DNA from: GCA-2697345 sp049602715
GTDB taxonomy: Bacteria > Pseudomonadota > Alphaproteobacteria > Rhodobacterales > Rhodobacteraceae
DNA length: 64,000 nt
Assembly (NCBI GenBank): GCA_049602715.1
Contig: JBMYRX010000002.1
Location: forward strand, 1-64,000
Direction: 5' to 3'
Under the pieces are notes generated by a model. The model ran no database searches. It was not told where the DNA came from and saw only the letters and a program-made list of their open reading frames with translations. Both the position numbers and the translations under genes were made by a program. This document shows, in pieces, positions 62,284 through 64,000 of this stretch. Position 1 is the stretch's first letter. The number at the start of each line of letters is the position of its first letter.

Positions 62284-63026
62284 TAGTGTCCCCCTAAATA
62301 AGCATCGATCACACGCTGATCATTTTGTAGTTCCGCTGGTTTTCCTTCAGCCAACATTTTACCGTTTGAAAGACAATAAATATGAGATGCCAAATTCATA
62401 ATAACACGCATATTATGCTCAATCACACAGAGGGTTATCCCAAGCTCTTCATTCGCTCGAGCTAAGCGATCGATAAGCCCATTAATCAAAGTTGGATTAA
62501 TACCCGCTGTAGGTTCATCCAAAAGTAAAACTTTTGGCTCATTCATAAGTGCCATAGCAAATTCTAATAATTTCTGTTGACCAAAAGATAGATCACCAGA
62601 GATGAGGTTACGTTTTGAATATAAGCCAACAAATTCAAGTAAGTGTTCAGCTCTCTCTTTAATCTCTCCCTTTCTGCTAGCAAAAATTCCGTCTTTTGAG
62701 TCTGAACGGTGAGAAACTGATATCTGCATATTATCCACACAATCCATTAAACCATAAATTTTTGTTTGCTGAAAAGTTCTGAGCATTCCTAACCTGGCTA
62801 TATCTCCGACTAGCAAATGAGAAATCTCTTTTCCATCGAATTCTATTGAACCGTTATCAATCGGGTGGTAGCCTACTATCGAATTAAAAAGGGTAGTTTT
62901 TCCACAACCATTAGGACCTATAAGGCCCGTAATTGAGCCGCGCTGCACTTTTAAAGATATATCAACATTAGCTTTAACACCGCCATATGCTTTCGAAACA
63001 TTTGTAACTTTAATAATATCATCCAT
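62283..63026 (-). CDS. livG: branched-chain amino acid/amide-type ABC transporter ATPase LivG
   Basis: 247-aa ATPase. Walker A is GPNGCGKTTLFNSIVGY (~36), signature LSFGQQKLLEFAMALMN (the LSxGQQ form usual in LivG), Walker B VLLLDEPTAGINP, and switch VIEHNMRVIMNLA. It is 3 bases after livM and abuts livF. Normal length. Confidence 0.9.
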   Translation of the reverse strand: MDDIIKVTNVSKAYGGVKANVDISLKVQRGSITGLIGPNGCGKTTLFNSIVGYHPIDNGSIEFDGKEISHLLVGDIARLGMLRTFQQTKIYGLMDCVDNMQISVSHRSDSKDGIFASRKGEIKERAEHLLEFVGLYSKRNLISGDLSFGQQKLLEFAMALMNEPKVLLLDEPTAGINPTLINGLIDRLARANEELGITLCVIEHNMRVIMNLASHIYCLSNGKMLAEGKPAELQNDQRVIDAYLGGH

Positions 63027-63029
63027 GTT

Positions 63030-64000
63030 TCAGTTACCTTTTTCTTTGGCTTCGCCAGCATGTCCTTGATCGATAACAATGCCAAACATTTCTGGATATT
63101 TTGTTTGTAGCCAGCCCATTATCCCCTGCTGAAAGTAAACGATGTTTACAATCAAAATTAATCCCAGGGTAACCCATTGCCATCCAAGCAAGTAGGTCCA
63201 AGTGGTTTCTTTTACTATATGGAATATAATTGCTCCTAGAACAGGGCCCCATAAAGTACCCTTTCCTCCCAACAAAACCATTGCAACCATAAATATTCCA
63301 AAGGTTGGTATTGGGTACGCTACTTCCTTATCTATAAACCCTGCCATATTTCCTGCTATGGCACCGATTCCACCCATAAATACAGCTGTTACCGCCCAAC
63401 CAATTTGTTTGTATCTGAGAGTTGGAAGCCCCATCGCTTCTGCTTTATCCTCATCATCTCGAATTGCGTTAATAGCTAATCCATATTGGGTAGATAGCAT
63501 CCACCTAATAACAAAGTGAGATAATATGGCCATTATAAAACATAGTATGTAGAAAAATACTGACCGAAGTTCGATATCCCCAGGAAACATTGGCATCGAT
63601 ATACCTGAAGCACCACCGACATAATCTATGGTTACAGTAATTTCGGCTGCAGCGATTGCCAAGCCTAGAGAGCCTATTGCAAAATAAGGTCCTCTTAGCC
63701 CAAACATAAAAGTGCTAAAGATCATTGCTAAGGCTAATGCCGCTAACGCACCTCCACATATCCCTAAAAATATTCCCCAATAATATTGTTGATCAGTAAA
63801 TTCAGGTTTGATTGCACCCATCGCTGACGTGTATTCAGCTACGCCAGGTTCATAAAACATAGTTATTTGGATTATTGCAGATACGTACATACCTACGCCG
63901 AAGAAGGTGATATTTCCAAGGGAATTATAGCCCATTTGTCCACCCAAAATATCCCAAGTTGAGGCCATTAAAACCATCATCCACAAATACGCTATTGATA
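63030..64000 (-). CDS. livM: branched-chain amino acid/amide-type ABC permease LivM, 5' end outside window
   Basis: The frame is open to the window edge (codons for SIAYLWMM continue past the apparent TTG at 63986), so the start lies beyond base 64000. At least 322 residues are visible, with about eight helices. Family motifs are MGYNSLGNITFFGVGMYVSA, LRGPYFAIGSLGLAIAAAEI, AINAIRDDEDKAEAMGLP (the LivM cytoplasmic coupling loop) and GGKGTLWGPVLGAIIFHIV. The livH permease and binding protein are presumably further upstream. Confidence 0.9.
   Translation of the reverse strand, partial: SIAYLWMMVLMASTWDILGGQMGYNSLGNITFFGVGMYVSAIIQITMFYEPGVAEYTSAMGAIKPEFTDQQYYWGIFLGICGGALAALALAMIFSTFMFGLRGPYFAIGSLGLAIAAAEITVTIDYVGGASGISMPMFPGDIELRSVFFYILCFIMAILSHFVIRWMLSTQYGLAINAIRDDEDKAEAMGLPTLRYKQIGWAVTAVFMGGIGAIAGNMAGFIDKEVAYPIPTFGIFMVAMVLLGGKGTLWGPVLGAIIFHIVKETTWTYLLGWQWVTLGLILIVNIVYFQQGIMGWLQTKYPEMFGIVIDQGHAGEAKEKGN

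Noticed and set aside
1..64000. tRNA, rRNA, riboswitch, insertion sequence or prophage genes
   Set aside because: All intergenic gaps were read; none is long enough or shows tRNA cloverleaf, transposase or integrase features. A TPP riboswitch was specifically considered upstream of the NMT1-type importer and hydA and not seen.

Overview
The window is an AT-rich, gene-dense chromosomal segment from a free-living alphaproteobacterium, probably a marine oligotroph. This follows from gene order and content: a der-bamB-TPR block, alr-mlaEF-radA-cvpA-purF-SDR, Fur/Mur next to sitABCD, heterotetrameric sarcosine oxidase soxBDAG, PuuD-type urate oxidation, System I cytochrome c maturation (ccmFGHI) and PreTA pyrimidine reduction. 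The exact lineage cannot be fixed without a phylogeny. No rRNA, tRNA, CRISPR array, insertion sequence or prophage gene was found, and no intergenic gap exceeds about 240 bases. Several genes start with TTG or GTG, and one probably with CTG.

Layout. 1-6 kb: a sulfatase cut by the window edge, glutaryl-CoA dehydrogenase, pyrC-pyrE and dnaB. 6-9.5 kb (minus): der, bamB and a YfgM-like TPR protein. 9.8-15 kb: an RND efflux adaptor and pump; the adaptor has an unusually long, internally repeated coiled-coil hairpin. 15-21.8 kb: alr, mlaEF, radA, cvpA, purF, SDR. 21.8-26.5 kb: an ATM1-type ABC exporter, a LysM protein with a minisatellite, a LOG-family hydrolase and an Fe/Mn superoxide dismutase. 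26.6-31.8 kb (minus): soxBDAG. 32-35.4 kb: ruvX, a DUF1289 protein, a PhyH-like oxygenase coupled to dusA, and aroE. 35.4-39.4 kb: Fur/Mur diverging from sitABCD with a Fur box between them. 39.5-43 kb: the urate pathway. 43-50 kb: a DsbA/ScsC-like and DsbD/ScsB-like divergent pair, then ccmFGHI. 50-61.3 kb: pyrimidine uptake and reductive catabolism under a RutR-like regulator, then an MFS carrier. 61.4-64 kb: livFGM of a branched-chain-amino-acid/amide-type ABC importer, running off the end.

Much of the accessory content is scavenging of organic nitrogen and one-carbon units: sarcosine to glycine plus methylene-folate, urate to glyoxylate, and uracil/thymine to beta-amino acids, with matching importers. 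The clearest structural novelty is the RND adaptor, in which both arms of the hairpin are built from four tandem 21-residue units. The clearest regulatory signals are two RutR-type operators bracketing the pyrimidine genes, a perfect 7-4-7 inverted repeat between hiuH and uraD, and a Fur box beside a second palindrome at sitA. I did not find a clearly undescribed multi-gene system.
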